64,000 nt of DNA from JAYPHU01 sp038127535 (GTDB lineage: Bacteria; Pseudomonadota; Alphaproteobacteria; Rhodospirillales; UBA2165): the NCBI GenBank assembly GCA_038127535.1, contig JAYPHU010000009.1:42669-106668 (forward strand). The letters run 5' to 3'. Made by a program: the position numbers and the translations under genes. This document shows, piece after piece, positions 7,635-16,019 of this stretch (position 1 is the first letter of the stretch; each line of letters starts with the position of its first letter). The notes under the pieces are model-generated. The model had not been told where the DNA came from, did no database searches, and saw nothing but the letters and a program-made list of their open reading frames with translations.

Positions 7635-7954
7635 GTGCTGTCCGGTTTCGATGCCGGATTCCATGATCCATTGGGAAGAATGATCCTGACCACCCACAGC
7701 TTCCGCAAACTCGCCGCACGGATTAAAGACGCCGCCGAAAATCTGTGTGGTGGGCGATTGATGATGACCCATGAGGGCGGTTCGCGCCGCATGCGGTGCC
7801 TTTCCATTGTCTGGCGGTTATCGAGGAAATGTCCGGCATTCGGACAGACGTCATCGATCCCTATTCCCCGCCCGATGACAATGGCAGTCCGCTCCTGCCT
7901 CATCAGGCTGCGGCGGTTGAGGCCGCCCGCGAGGCTTCTAAGCTCCGGGTCTAG
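7635..7954 (+). pseudogene. Truncated, frameshifted class II histone-deacetylase-family (AcuC-like) fragment
   Basis: The frame opening at 7635 reads MLSGFDAGFHDPLGRM, then LCGGRLMMTHEGG, the C-terminal signature of acetylpolyamine amidohydrolase/histone deacetylase-like enzymes. Around 7790 homology jumps to another frame (VPFHCLAVIEEMSGIRTDV, then DPYSPPDDNGSPLLPHQ) ending TAG at 7952-7954. The N-terminal two thirds with the zinc-binding residues are absent: upstream sequence loses similarity right before the fragment. With both a 5' deletion and a frameshift, this is a dead remnant. Confidence 0.85.
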
Positions 7955-8243
7955 ATGCTGAAGTCGTTGGGGAACAGAGTTTCTCGGCCCGAATCGCCCG
8001 GACCACATTTCTGCCGCATTATCCGCCCAGTCTAAAACTCAAATAGGGTGGTAAATCGATAAAGTCGGCGCGCGAGGGACCTTGGCGGCTAATGCATTGT
8101 CATCAAACACTTATTTACATTTGGCTGGCAGCTTGTGCCGGCGCGCATTGCGGCCGCCCTGGTGGACGTGATTTGTGCGTGCAAGTGTGTTAATCAATCG
8201 GCACCAAATTCACGAGCAGATAGAGACAGTTGTAAGAAGAGTC
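7955..8243. other. Intergenic region upstream of yebC
   Basis: No gene or RNA structure was recognised in these 289 bases. They presumably hold the promoter for the yebC-ruvCAB group. An in-frame extension of yebC up to 8175 exists but lacks family homology, so it is treated as leader. Confidence 0.5.
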
Positions 8244-8993
8244 ATGGCAGGTCATTCCCAATTTAAAAACATCATGTATCGCAAGGGCGCGCAAGACGCG
8301 AAGCGAGCCAAGCAGTTTTCCAAACTCATCCGCGAAGTCACCGTTGCGGCGCGGGAAGGGCTCCCCGATCCGGATATGAATCCCCGGCTGCGGGCGGCCA
8401 TTTCGGCGGCGCGCGCGGCGAATATGCCCAAGGACAATATCGACCGGGCGATCAAGAAAGTCTCGGCCGGTGATGATAATGAGAACTGGGAGGAAATCCG
8501 CTACGAAGGCTATGGCCCGGGCGGCGTCGCGGTGATCGTCGAGGCGCTGACCGATAACCGCAACCGGACCGCCTCCGAAGTGCGCGCCGCCTTTTCCAAG
8601 CACGGTGGCAATCTTGGTGAAACCGGGGCGGTCAGTTTCATGTTCGACCGGGTCGGCATGGTGCGCTACGCGGACGAGGCTGGCGACGCCGACAGCATTT
8701 TCGAAGCCGCCCTGGAGGCCGGCGCTGACGACGTGGAAAACAGCGACGGCGGCCACGATATCTATTGCGCGCCGGATGAGTTCAGTTCCGTGCGTGACGC
8801 CCTTGAAGAAGCACTAGGCGAGCCCGAGGCGGCGCGGCTGGATTGGCGGCCACAGAACACCATTGAGGTCGGCGAGAAAGAAGCGGAGACGCTTTTCAAG
8901 ATGCTGGATGCGCTGGAAGACAATGACGATGTCCAGCGGGTCGCCGCCAACTTCGACATCAGCGACGAGGTCATGGCGCGGCTTAGCGCTTGA
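8244..8993 (+). CDS. yebC: YebC/PmpR family protein
   Basis: A 249-residue member of the YebC family; members are described both as DNA-binding regulators and, more recently, as ribosome-associated factors helping translation of proline-rich stretches. The start MAGHSQFKNIMYRKGAQD is the highly conserved family N-terminus, so the ATG at 8244 is used rather than an upstream frame start. Further family stretches are YEGYGPGGVA, LTDNRNRT and GGNLGETGAVSFMF. It directly precedes ruvC, the usual alphaproteobacterial order. Confidence 0.96.
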   Translation: MAGHSQFKNIMYRKGAQDAKRAKQFSKLIREVTVAAREGLPDPDMNPRLRAAISAARAANMPKDNIDRAIKKVSAGDDNENWEEIRYEGYGPGGVAVIVEALTDNRNRTASEVRAAFSKHGGNLGETGAVSFMFDRVGMVRYADEAGDADSIFEAALEAGADDVENSDGGHDIYCAPDEFSSVRDALEEALGEPEAARLDWRPQNTIEVGEKEAETLFKMLDALEDNDDVQRVAANFDISDEVMARLSA

Positions 8994-9012
8994 GACACGG
9001 ACCGGATAGCGC

Positions 9013-9537
9013 ATGGCCATTACCCTCCTCGGCATCGACCCCGGCCTCCGGAACACCGGATGGGGGGTGATCAGTGTGGAGGACAATCGGCTTAGCCACA
9101 TCGCCGATGGCAGGATCGTCAGCAAGGACTCCGCACCTCTAGCCGAACGGTTGAAGCAGTTGTTCGACGGCTTACAGGACGTGGTCCGGACCTATCACCC
9201 GGCGGAAGTCGCCGTCGAGGAAACCTTCGTCAATGTGAACGCGGCGTCGACGCTAAAGCTCGGCCAGGCGCGGGGCGTGGCCATGCTGGTGCCGGCGACC
9301 CTGTCCATTCACGTCGCTGAATATCCGCCGAACCTAATCAAGAAATCGCTAGTCGGCGCAGGGCATGCCGCTAAGGAACAGGTGCAGATGATGGTGAAGA
9401 CTCTTCTGCCGGGCTGCCTGATCGAGACGCCGGATGCCGCTGACGCACTGGCCGTCGCCATCTGCCATGCCCATCATCGGGAACGTGCCGCGCTTACTGA
9501 TCAGTTGGCCAAACAGTTGGCGGGGGCCGGCCAATGA
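9013..9537 (+). CDS. ruvC: Holliday junction resolvase RuvC
   Basis: Endonuclease that resolves Holliday junctions in homologous recombination, acting with RuvAB. The 174-residue length is normal. The RNase-H-like catalytic acids are visible: Asp9 in LLGIDPGLRNTGWG, Glu69 or Glu70 in VAVEETFVN, and Asp141/Asp144 in ETPDAADALA. It overlaps ruvA by four bases (ATGA), and the order ruvC-ruvA-ruvB is complete. Confidence 0.98.
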   Translation: MAITLLGIDPGLRNTGWGVISVEDNRLSHIADGRIVSKDSAPLAERLKQLFDGLQDVVRTYHPAEVAVEETFVNVNAASTLKLGQARGVAMLVPATLSIHVAEYPPNLIKKSLVGAGHAAKEQVQMMVKTLLPGCLIETPDAADALAVAICHAHHRERAALTDQLAKQLAGAGQ

Positions 9538-10175
9538 TCGCCAAGCTTACCGGCATTATCGACTCGTCCAATCAGGATTCCATGATCATTGATGTGGGGG
9601 GCGTTGGGTATCTGGTGTTTGCTTCGACCCGCACGCTCAATTTGGTTGCGACACAGGGCGGCACTGTCAGCGTGATGATCGAGACCCATGTCCGCGAAGA
9701 TCATATCCATCTCTTTGGCTTCGCCGACGAGCTGGAGCGGGAATGGTTCAAGCTCCTGACCACGGTCCAAGGCGTCGGCGCCAGGGTGGCGCTGGCCATG
9801 TTATCGGTCCTCGCGCCGGATGCCCTGACCCAGGCGGTGGCGGCGCAGGACAAGGCCGCGATCACGCAGGCGCCCGGCGTCGGGCCCAAGCTGGCGACGC
9901 GCATCATCATTGAGCTTAAGGACAAGATCGGCGGTCTTGCTCTGGGCGGCGCAGCGCTTGCCCAAACCGCGCCCTCCGCCGGCGCGGCGGACAATGACGG
10001 CGGGCAAACGCAAATGACGGCGGACGCGGTCTCCGCCCTGGTCAATCTCGGCTATGGGCGAAGCGAAGCCTTCGGCGCCGTGGCGGTTGCCATCAAGAAG
10101 CTTGGTGAAGAAGCCGCGGTGGAAGGGTTAATCCGGGAAGGGCTAGCAGAATTGTCCGGCGGTGATGCGCGCTGA
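9534..10175 (+). CDS. ruvA: Holliday junction branch migration protein RuvA
   Basis: Tetrameric junction-binding subunit of the RuvAB motor. The 213-residue protein shows the N-terminal OB domain (MIAKLTGIIDS... ETHVREDHIHLFGF), two helix-hairpin-helix motifs (VQGVGARVALAML and APGVGPKLATRIIIELK), a flexible Ala/Gly/Asp linker near residues 140-160, and the C-terminal RuvB-binding domain (ALVNLGYGRSEA). It overlaps ruvC by four bases and ruvB by one base (TGATG), so translation is coupled. Confidence 0.98.
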   Translation: MIAKLTGIIDSSNQDSMIIDVGGVGYLVFASTRTLNLVATQGGTVSVMIETHVREDHIHLFGFADELEREWFKLLTTVQGVGARVALAMLSVLAPDALTQAVAAQDKAAITQAPGVGPKLATRIIIELKDKIGGLALGGAALAQTAPSAGAADNDGGQTQMTADAVSALVNLGYGRSEAFGAVAVAIKKLGEEAAVEGLIREGLAELSGGDAR

Positions 10176-11236
10176 TGAGCCCGATGGATGACGACCGGCT
10201 GATCGCCGCCAATGCCCAGTCCGAGGACCAGATCGACCAGTCGATCCGGCCGCAGAACCTGGACAGCTTCATCGGCCAGAAACAGGTGCGGGAAAACCTC
10301 CGGGTGTTCGTCGACGCAGCAAAGTCCCGGGACGAGGCCATGGATCACGTGCTGTTCTACGGTCCCCCCGGTCTCGGCAAAACCACGCTGGCGCAGATTG
10401 TCTCCCGAGAGTTGGGGGTGGGCTTTCGCGCCACGTCCGGACCGGTCATCGCCAAGGCCGGCGATCTGGCGGCGATCCTAACCAACCTGCAGCCCCGCGA
10501 TGTTTTGTTCATTGACGAAATTCACCGGCTCAATCCGGCAGTGGAGGAAATTCTCTACCCGGCGGTGGAGGACTTTCAGCTCGACCTGATCATCGGGGAG
10601 GGGCCGGCTGCCCGCTCCGTCCGGATCGACCTGCAGCCGTTCACACTAGTCGGCGCGACCACCCGGTCCGGATTGATCACCACGCCGCTTCGGGACCGGT
10701 TCGGTATCCTGATGCACATGTCCTTTTATGACGTGGATGATCTGCAGACCATTATCCAGCGCAGCGCGGGGATTTTGGATTTCAAACTATCCGACGACGG
10801 CGCCCGGGAAATCGCCAAGAGGGCTCGGGGCACGCCAAGGGTGGCCGGCCGGCTTTTGCGCCGGGTACGGGATTTCGCCGCAGTGGATGGCGGCGGCATC
10901 GTCGATGCGGAGGCGGCCGATGCAGCGCTCAATCGTCTGGCTGTGGATCAGATGGGCCTGGACGCCATGGACCGGCGCTATCTCACCTGCATCGCAGAGA
11001 ATTACGGCGGCGGCCCGGTTGGCGCAGAGACGTTATCTGCGGCCTTGTCCGAGGAACGGGACACGATTGAAGAGGTGGTGGAGCCCTACTTGATTCAGCA
11101 GGGCCTGTTGATGAGGACGCCCCGCGGGCGGGTCCTGGCTGAGGGCGCTTACCGACATTTGGGGCTCTTAGCGCCCAAGAATATCCGGCAGCTGGAGCTC
11201 TTGGCGCAGAACGGCGATGGGGAAACAGATGAATAA
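10175..11236 (+). CDS. ruvB: Holliday junction branch migration helicase RuvB
   Basis: Hexameric AAA+ motor that drives branch migration. The 353-residue protein carries Walker A GPPGLGKT at residues 63-70, Walker B LFIDEIHRLN near 110-120, sensor GATTRSGLI and arginine-finger region PLRDRFGI, and a C-terminal winged helix (TPRGRVLAEGAYRHLGL). Length and motifs are normal. The stop overlaps the start region of the downstream thioesterase gene. Confidence 0.98.
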   Translation: MSPMDDDRLIAANAQSEDQIDQSIRPQNLDSFIGQKQVRENLRVFVDAAKSRDEAMDHVLFYGPPGLGKTTLAQIVSRELGVGFRATSGPVIAKAGDLAAILTNLQPRDVLFIDEIHRLNPAVEEILYPAVEDFQLDLIIGEGPAARSVRIDLQPFTLVGATTRSGLITTPLRDRFGILMHMSFYDVDDLQTIIQRSAGILDFKLSDDGAREIAKRARGTPRVAGRLLRRVRDFAAVDGGGIVDAEAADAALNRLAVDQMGLDAMDRRYLTCIAENYGGGPVGAETLSAALSEERDTIEEVVEPYLIQQGLLMRTPRGRVLAEGAYRHLGLLAPKNIRQLELLAQNGDGETDE

Positions 11237-11675
11237 CATTTCCCGCTCTTCGCCATCTGGCCGCCACATTTTCCCCGTACGCATTTATTACGAAGACACG
11301 GACCCCGCCGGGATCGTCTACTACGCGAACTATCTGAAGTTTACGGAGCGGGCGCGCACGGAACTACTTCGGGAGACGAACGTCCCGCATGAATGCATCA
11401 AGGACACCTGGGGCGTCGCGTTCGTGGTTCGTGGTTGTGAGGTGGAATATCACAAGCCTGCCCGGCTGGATGATCTGGTCGAGGTGGTGACCGGGGTAAA
11501 GTCGATCAAGGGGGCCAGTTTTATTTTGACACAGGATGTGGAGCGGGACGGCGAAGTGCTCGTCACGACTGAAATCAGAATTGCTTGCATCGATGGCGAG
11601 GGACGGGCCGCGCGCATCCCGGCTGAGGTCCGCTCGGCGATGTCGGCATTCACGGAATCAACGGAAGAGGTCTGA
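11229..11675 (+). CDS. ybgC: Tol-Pal-associated acyl-CoA thioesterase YbgC
   Basis: A hot-dog-fold thioesterase, first gene of the Tol-Pal cluster. The catalytic-Asp motif YYEDTDPAGIVYYANYLKF is plain near residue 20, and EVEYHKPARLDD follows. With ATG 11229 the protein has 148 residues; an ATG at 11217 is possible, but GGGGAAAC at 11218-11225 is better placed for 11229. The start lies within the last codons of ruvB. The cellular substrate in the Tol-Pal context is not established; phospholipid acyl turnover is often suggested. Confidence 0.93.
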   Translation: MNNISRSSPSGRHIFPVRIYYEDTDPAGIVYYANYLKFTERARTELLRETNVPHECIKDTWGVAFVVRGCEVEYHKPARLDDLVEVVTGVKSIKGASFILTQDVERDGEVLVTTEIRIACIDGEGRAARIPAEVRSAMSAFTESTEEV

Positions 11676-11677
11676 GT

Positions 11678-12397
11678 ATGGAAACGGAAGCCGCAACAGC
11701 GGTCGGCCTGGCGGCGCAATATGATTTCTCGGTCTGGGCTTTGTTCACAAAAGCCGACGTGATCGTGAAGATGGTGATGATCGCGCTGATCGTCGCGTCG
11801 ATCTGGTGCTGGGCCATCATCATTGAAAAATCTATGCGGCTCCGCAAGCTGAATACGGATGCCGCCGAATTTGAAGATACGTTTTGGTCTGGCGGTTCGC
11901 TGGATGCGCTCTATGACCGGATCGGCAGCAGTCCCCGCGATCCCATGTCGGCCGTATTCGCAGCCGCCATGCGGGAATGGCGGCGCTCCACCGAAGGCCG
12001 GGTCAACGCGATGGAGAAAGGCTCCAGCCTGACCGAGCGGATCGAGCGGGTTATGGACGTCACGGTCAACCGGGAGGTGGATCGCATAGAACGGCAGATG
12101 ACGATCCTGGCCTCAACCGGCTCAACCGCGCCGTTCATTGGCCTGTTCGGCACTGTCTGGGGCATCATGAACAGCTTCCAGTCAATTGCCATTACCAAGA
12201 ACACCAGCCTGGCCGTCGTTGCGCCGGGCATTGCGGAGGCGCTTTTTGCGACCGCGCTCGGGCTGGTGGCGGCGATCCCTGCGGTTATTGCGTATAACAA
12301 AATATCCAAGGACCTGGATCGCTACGCGTCCCGGCTCGACGATTTCACCAACGAGTTCTCGGCCATCATCTCCCGCCAGTTGGAGGGTTCCGACTAA
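11678..12397 (+). CDS. tolQ: Tol-Pal system proton channel subunit TolQ
   Basis: Inner-membrane protein homologous to ExbB/MotA that with TolR uses the proton gradient to energise TolA during envelope constriction. The 239-residue protein has one N-terminal membrane segment (about 28-50, VKMVMIALIVASIWCWAIII) and two more in the second half (around TAPFIGLFGTVWGIMNSF and ATALGLVAAIPAVIAY), with the cytoplasmic loop containing ERQMTILASTGS. Spacing to ybgC and tolR is two bases and one base. Confidence 0.97.
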   Translation: METEAATAVGLAAQYDFSVWALFTKADVIVKMVMIALIVASIWCWAIIIEKSMRLRKLNTDAAEFEDTFWSGGSLDALYDRIGSSPRDPMSAVFAAAMREWRRSTEGRVNAMEKGSSLTERIERVMDVTVNREVDRIERQMTILASTGSTAPFIGLFGTVWGIMNSFQSIAITKNTSLAVVAPGIAEALFATALGLVAAIPAVIAYNKISKDLDRYASRLDDFTNEFSAIISRQLEGSD

Positions 12398-12398
12398 G

Positions 12399-12875
12399 AT
12401 GGCGGTCTCGGTCGAACAAGGCGGCGGCCGCCGCCGGAGCCGGCGGGAACGCACCCGCCCGATGAGCGAGATCAACGTCACGCCATTTGTGGATGTGATG
12501 CTGGTGCTGCTGGTGATTTTCATGGTCACCGCGCCGCTGCTGACGGTCGGGGTGCAGGTTGATCTGCCCGAGGCCCAGGCGTCGCTGATCAAGGAACAGG
12601 ACGAGCCGCTATCCGTCTCGGTCAACGCGGAGGGCGCGATTTATCTGCAGGATACGGAAATTCCGCTTGATAAGCTGGCGCCACGGCTGATCGCCATCAC
12701 CGGCGCCAACCCGGATATCCGGATTTTTGTGCGCGGCGATAAGGAGATCAATTACGGCCGGGTCATGGAAGTGATGGGCACCATCAACGCGGCCGGGTTC
12801 TCCAAGGTTGCGCTGATTACGGAACTGCCCCGTGGAGCGGCGTCACAAAAAAAACGCAATACCTCGTCTAGATAG
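12399..12875 (+). CDS. tolR: Tol-Pal system protein TolR
   Basis: Proton-motive partner of TolQ, homologous to ExbD/MotB. The 158-residue protein has a basic N-terminus (GGGRRRSRRERTR), the conserved MSEINVTPFVDVMLVLLVIFMV, whose Asp in the single membrane helix is the proton-carrying residue, and a periplasmic domain (IRGDKE-like stretch FVRGDKEINYGRVMEVMG). The ATG at 12399 follows the tolQ stop directly; a longer frame beginning inside tolQ is an artefact. Confidence 0.97.
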   Translation: MAVSVEQGGGRRRSRRERTRPMSEINVTPFVDVMLVLLVIFMVTAPLLTVGVQVDLPEAQASLIKEQDEPLSVSVNAEGAIYLQDTEIPLDKLAPRLIAITGANPDIRIFVRGDKEINYGRVMEVMGTINAAGFSKVALITELPRGAASQKKRNTSSR

Positions 12876-12880
12876 GCGCG

Positions 12881-13771
12881 ATGAAACTCGGTGTTACTTT
12901 TTCGGTCTTGCTGCACGTCGCTGTCGTGGTGGTCAGCGTGTACGGCTTTCCGCACATTCGCAAGCCGCCGCCTGTCGAAGAACTGCCGATGATCGTCGAG
13001 CTGGTGACCATCGCCGACAAGACGGAACTGCCGGCGGCCCGCGAACCGAAGCCGGAAAAAAAGCCCGAGCCCAAACCCGAACCCAAACCCAAACCCAAAC
13101 CGGTCGAGGCCAAGAAACCCGAACCGCCGCCGCCTCCCCCGAAGCCCGAGCCCAAGCCAAAGGAAAAGCCGAAGCCTAAGCCGGAACCGAAACCGGAGGC
13201 GAAGCCTGAACCGAAACCCAAGGCGCCGCAAAAACTGGCTAAGCTGAAGCCCAAGCGGAAGCCAAAGCCGCCGGACCCGTTCGTTTCCGTGCTGAAAAAT
13301 CTGGCCGCCGAGCTCAAGCAGCCGACACCGAAGGCCAAGGAAAAAGCGAAGAAGCCCGAACCGAAAAAGAAGAAGGATAATTTTGAGTACGCGATCGCGC
13401 AGGTACTCTCGCAAAAGCGCGTGAGCGACAATCCGCTGAACAAGATCACATTGGCGGAAACGGACGCCATCAAAAATACGATCCGGCGGGCTGTGCAGCC
13501 GTGTTGGAATTTCCACGCCGGGGCCAAGGGCGCGGAGAATTTTATCGTCGAAGTTTCGGTGGTGATGAATGCCGATGGCCACGTCGCCAAGGCTGAAGTA
13601 TTGAATCCGGGCGCACTTGCCGGTAATCCATTCAGAATTGCAGCGGCTGAGAGTGCGTACCGCGCGGTTCAAAATCCGGCGTGCCAGCCCTTCAAGTTGG
13701 ATCCGCGCAAGTACGATGTTTGGAAGACAATGACGCTGACGTTTAATCCGAGGGAGATGTTGGGACGATGA
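12881..13771 (+). CDS. tolA: Tol-Pal system protein TolA
   Basis: Inner-membrane protein bridging TolQR to TolB/Pal. The 296-residue protein has one N-terminal membrane helix (about 5-22), a long stretch rich in Pro, Lys and Glu (about 55-165, made of EPKP/KPKP units with one Pro run at PPPPPPKPEPKP), and a C-terminal periplasmic domain (from about 180) ending PCQPFKLDPRKYDVWKTM. Instead of the Ala/Lys helix known from Escherichia coli TolA, the linker is a TonB-like proline-rich rod, common in alphaproteobacteria. The tolB start overlaps its stop by four bases. Confidence 0.93.
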   Translation: MKLGVTFSVLLHVAVVVVSVYGFPHIRKPPPVEELPMIVELVTIADKTELPAAREPKPEKKPEPKPEPKPKPKPVEAKKPEPPPPPPKPEPKPKEKPKPKPEPKPEAKPEPKPKAPQKLAKLKPKRKPKPPDPFVSVLKNLAAELKQPTPKAKEKAKKPEPKKKKDNFEYAIAQVLSQKRVSDNPLNKITLAETDAIKNTIRRAVQPCWNFHAGAKGAENFIVEVSVVMNADGHVAKAEVLNPGALAGNPFRIAAAESAYRAVQNPACQPFKLDPRKYDVWKTMTLTFNPREMLGR

Positions 13772-15126
13772 GGGATGCGCGAAGAGTACTGAACATGGGG
13801 ATGAAAAAGTGGACCGCTGCCGGGTTAGTGGCTCTTGGCATCCTGATGTTGATGGTGTCCGCGCCCCGCGCAGAGCTCCGCATCGATATCACCCGCGGAA
13901 ATGTCGATCCGATCCCGATGGCGGTGACCAGTTTCATTGGCCAAGCCGCAGACGAAGTACGCTATGGCCGGCAGATCGCTCAGGTGATCAACGCCGACCT
14001 CGAAAGGTCGGGCCTGTTTGCGCCAGTTGACGAAAAAGCATTCGTCGATGTGGAAAGGTCTTTGGACATCGTGCCGCGATTCCAAAACTGGCGCATCCTA
14101 AAAGCCCAGGCCCTGGCTCAGGGCAGGGTGACCATTCTGCCCAACAATCGGATGCGCGTGCAGTTCCGCCTGTGGGATGTGTTCGCCGGCAAGCAAATGG
14201 TCGGACAGGTCTATACGACGGTGACCACCAACTGGCGGCGCATCGCGCACATTGTCGCCGATGCCATCTACAAGAGGATCACCGGTGAAGACGGCTACTT
14301 CGACACCCGTGTCGTCTATATTGCGGAGAGCGGCTCCCAACTGCGCCGGGTCAAGCGCCTGGCCATCATGGACCAGGATGGAGAGAACCATCATTTCCTT
14401 ACTGACGGCAGTTCGCTCGTCCTGACGCCACGCTTCTCGCCGAGCCGTCAGGAAATCACCTATATGTCCTATCACGCCAATCTACCCAGGGTTTATATCT
14501 TCAATATCGACACTGGCCGTCAAGAAGTTCTGGGTGATTTCCCAGGCATGACCTTCGCCCCCAGGTTTAGCCCGGACGGCAACTCGGTCATCATGAGCAT
14601 GGCCAAGGACGGCAATACGGAAATCTACGCCATGGATTTGCGGACCCGCCGTGAACGGCGTCTCACCCGGCATTCGGCGATTGACACGTCGCCGTACTAT
14701 TCGCCGGACGGCCAAAAGATCGTGTTCAACTCTGACCGCAGCGGGACGCAGCAGCTCTATGTGATGAACGCGGACGGTTCGGGTGTGAAGCGAATCAGTT
14801 TTGGGCGCGGGCGCTATGCGACGCCGGTGTGGTCGCCGCGCGGCGATCTCATCGCCTTCACCAAGTTTACCGGGGGCAAATTCTTTATCGGCGTCATGGA
14901 TACCGATGGCAAAGGAGAGCGCCTGCTGGCCGACGGGTTTCTGGTCGAATCGCCGACATGGTCGCCGAACGGTCGGGTCATCATGTTTTTTCGCGAAAAA
15001 CCGGTGGGAAATAAGGGCGGCAAGTCCTCAAAGTTGTTTTCCATTGACCTGACCGGCCAGAACGAGCGGGAAATCCTGACCCCGATGGACGCGTCGGACC
15101 CAGCGTGGTCACCGCTGATTCCGTAA
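13768..15126 (+). CDS. tolB: Tol-Pal system beta-propeller protein TolB
   Basis: Periplasmic protein that shuttles between TolA and Pal. The 452-residue protein has a signal peptide (hydrophobic stretch LVALGILMLMVSAPRA), an N-terminal TolB domain (LRIDITRGNVDPIPMA, then ADLERSGLF) and a six-bladed beta-propeller with repeated PRFSPDG, YYSPDGQKI and PTWSPNGR units. ATG 13768 overlaps tolA; a second in-frame ATG at 13795 leaves a better signal peptide and may be the real start. Confidence 0.97.
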   Translation: MRDARRVLNMGMKKWTAAGLVALGILMLMVSAPRAELRIDITRGNVDPIPMAVTSFIGQAADEVRYGRQIAQVINADLERSGLFAPVDEKAFVDVERSLDIVPRFQNWRILKAQALAQGRVTILPNNRMRVQFRLWDVFAGKQMVGQVYTTVTTNWRRIAHIVADAIYKRITGEDGYFDTRVVYIAESGSQLRRVKRLAIMDQDGENHHFLTDGSSLVLTPRFSPSRQEITYMSYHANLPRVYIFNIDTGRQEVLGDFPGMTFAPRFSPDGNSVIMSMAKDGNTEIYAMDLRTRRERRLTRHSAIDTSPYYSPDGQKIVFNSDRSGTQQLYVMNADGSGVKRISFGRGRYATPVWSPRGDLIAFTKFTGGKFFIGVMDTDGKGERLLADGFLVESPTWSPNGRVIMFFREKPVGNKGGKSSKLFSIDLTGQNEREILTPMDASDPAWSPLIP

Positions 15127-15305
15127 GTGTTGGCCTTGATTCCACCTGAATCGGGGCCTATATTCGCCTGAACTCAATAATTTAATGCTTGCTGGGTCCA
15201 TTTTTTGGTCGAAATTTCCGGTGGCTGTGTTAAATATCACATACACACGGGCGCGGAACGGCTAAACTTGAACCTTATCAATACCTTCCGATCAGGGGGA
15301 TCAAA

Positions 15306-15833
15306 ATGAAATTTAAAAGCCTATCTATCTTGGTTGCAGCCCTTTTCCTGGTGGCAGCTTGCGAATCCACTCCGACTGAGCAAGGCGGCGGCCAAGGGGG
15401 CGGTTCCAGCAGCGCGTCTTCCGGTGGCTCCAGCAGCTCTGGTGGGGGCTCCTCGATTGCGCCCGGCAGCGGACGCGATTTTGTCATTAACGTCGGTGAC
15501 CGGGTCTTCTTTGCCATCGATAAATCCAACCTGACCGGCGATGCCCGCGCAACTCTCGAAAAGCAGGCCGCTTGGCTCAAGCGTTTCGGGAACGTCACCG
15601 TCACCGTCGAAGGTCATGCTGATGAACGCGGCACCCGCGAATACAACCTCGCGCTGGGTGAACGCCGCGCCAACTCTGCCAAGGATTTCCTGGTTGCGCT
15701 CGGCATCAGCCCGAACCGCATCAAGGTGATATCCTATGGTAAGGAACGTCCTGCGGCTCTCGGCCACAACGAAACGTCCTGGCGTCAAAACCGCCGGTCG
15801 GTGACCGTGATTTCCGGAGGCGCCGGCAGCTAA
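15306..15833 (+). CDS. pal: Peptidoglycan-associated lipoprotein Pal
   Basis: Outer-membrane lipoprotein anchoring the envelope to peptidoglycan. The 175-residue protein has a lipobox LVAAC with the lipidated Cys19, a Gly/Ser-rich linker (about 25-55) and an OmpA-like peptidoglycan-binding domain with FFAIDKSNLT, VTVEGHADERGTREYN and ALGERRANSAKDFL. A separate 180-base gap and a GGGGGATC ribosome site precede it, so it can have its own promoter in addition to readthrough from tolB. A strong terminator follows. Confidence 0.97.
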   Translation: MKFKSLSILVAALFLVAACESTPTEQGGGQGGGSSSASSGGSSSSGGGSSIAPGSGRDFVINVGDRVFFAIDKSNLTGDARATLEKQAAWLKRFGNVTVTVEGHADERGTREYNLALGERRANSAKDFLVALGISPNRIKVISYGKERPAALGHNETSWRQNRRSVTVISGGAGS

Positions 15834-15854
15834 GCCAGCCCTTTTCGGCACAAG

Positions 15855-15904
15855 GATTTGCGCCCGCCCCCGGATGACCGGGTTGGCGGGCGCCTTGTTT
15901 TTGA
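15855..15904 (+). terminator. Rho-independent terminator after pal
   Basis: GCGCCCGCC at 15860-15868 pairs with GGCGGGCGC at 15885-15893, extended outside by AAGG/CCTT and inside by CCCGG/CCGGG. The stem is followed by CTTGTTTTT. It separates pal from cpoB. Confidence 0.85.
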
Positions 15905-16019
15905 CAACATTTTTCTGGACTGTCACCGGTATACTGGGGCGATGGGAAGGTGGAGTTGAATCCAAATCGGGATCGGTATATTCAGCTATTACTCCGGACA
16001 GGCGATTGAGGTTGATGAG

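Noticed and set aside
13051..13230. Repeats in tolA as a possible CRISPR or tandem DNA repeat array
   Set aside because: The units are irregular codon-level repeats inside an open reading frame with no spacers.
12752..13672. Long minus-strand open frame opposite tolR/tolA
   Set aside because: It mirrors the Pro/Lys/Glu repeats of tolA and yields a Gly/Phe/Leu/Arg low-complexity protein; this is a compositional shadow.
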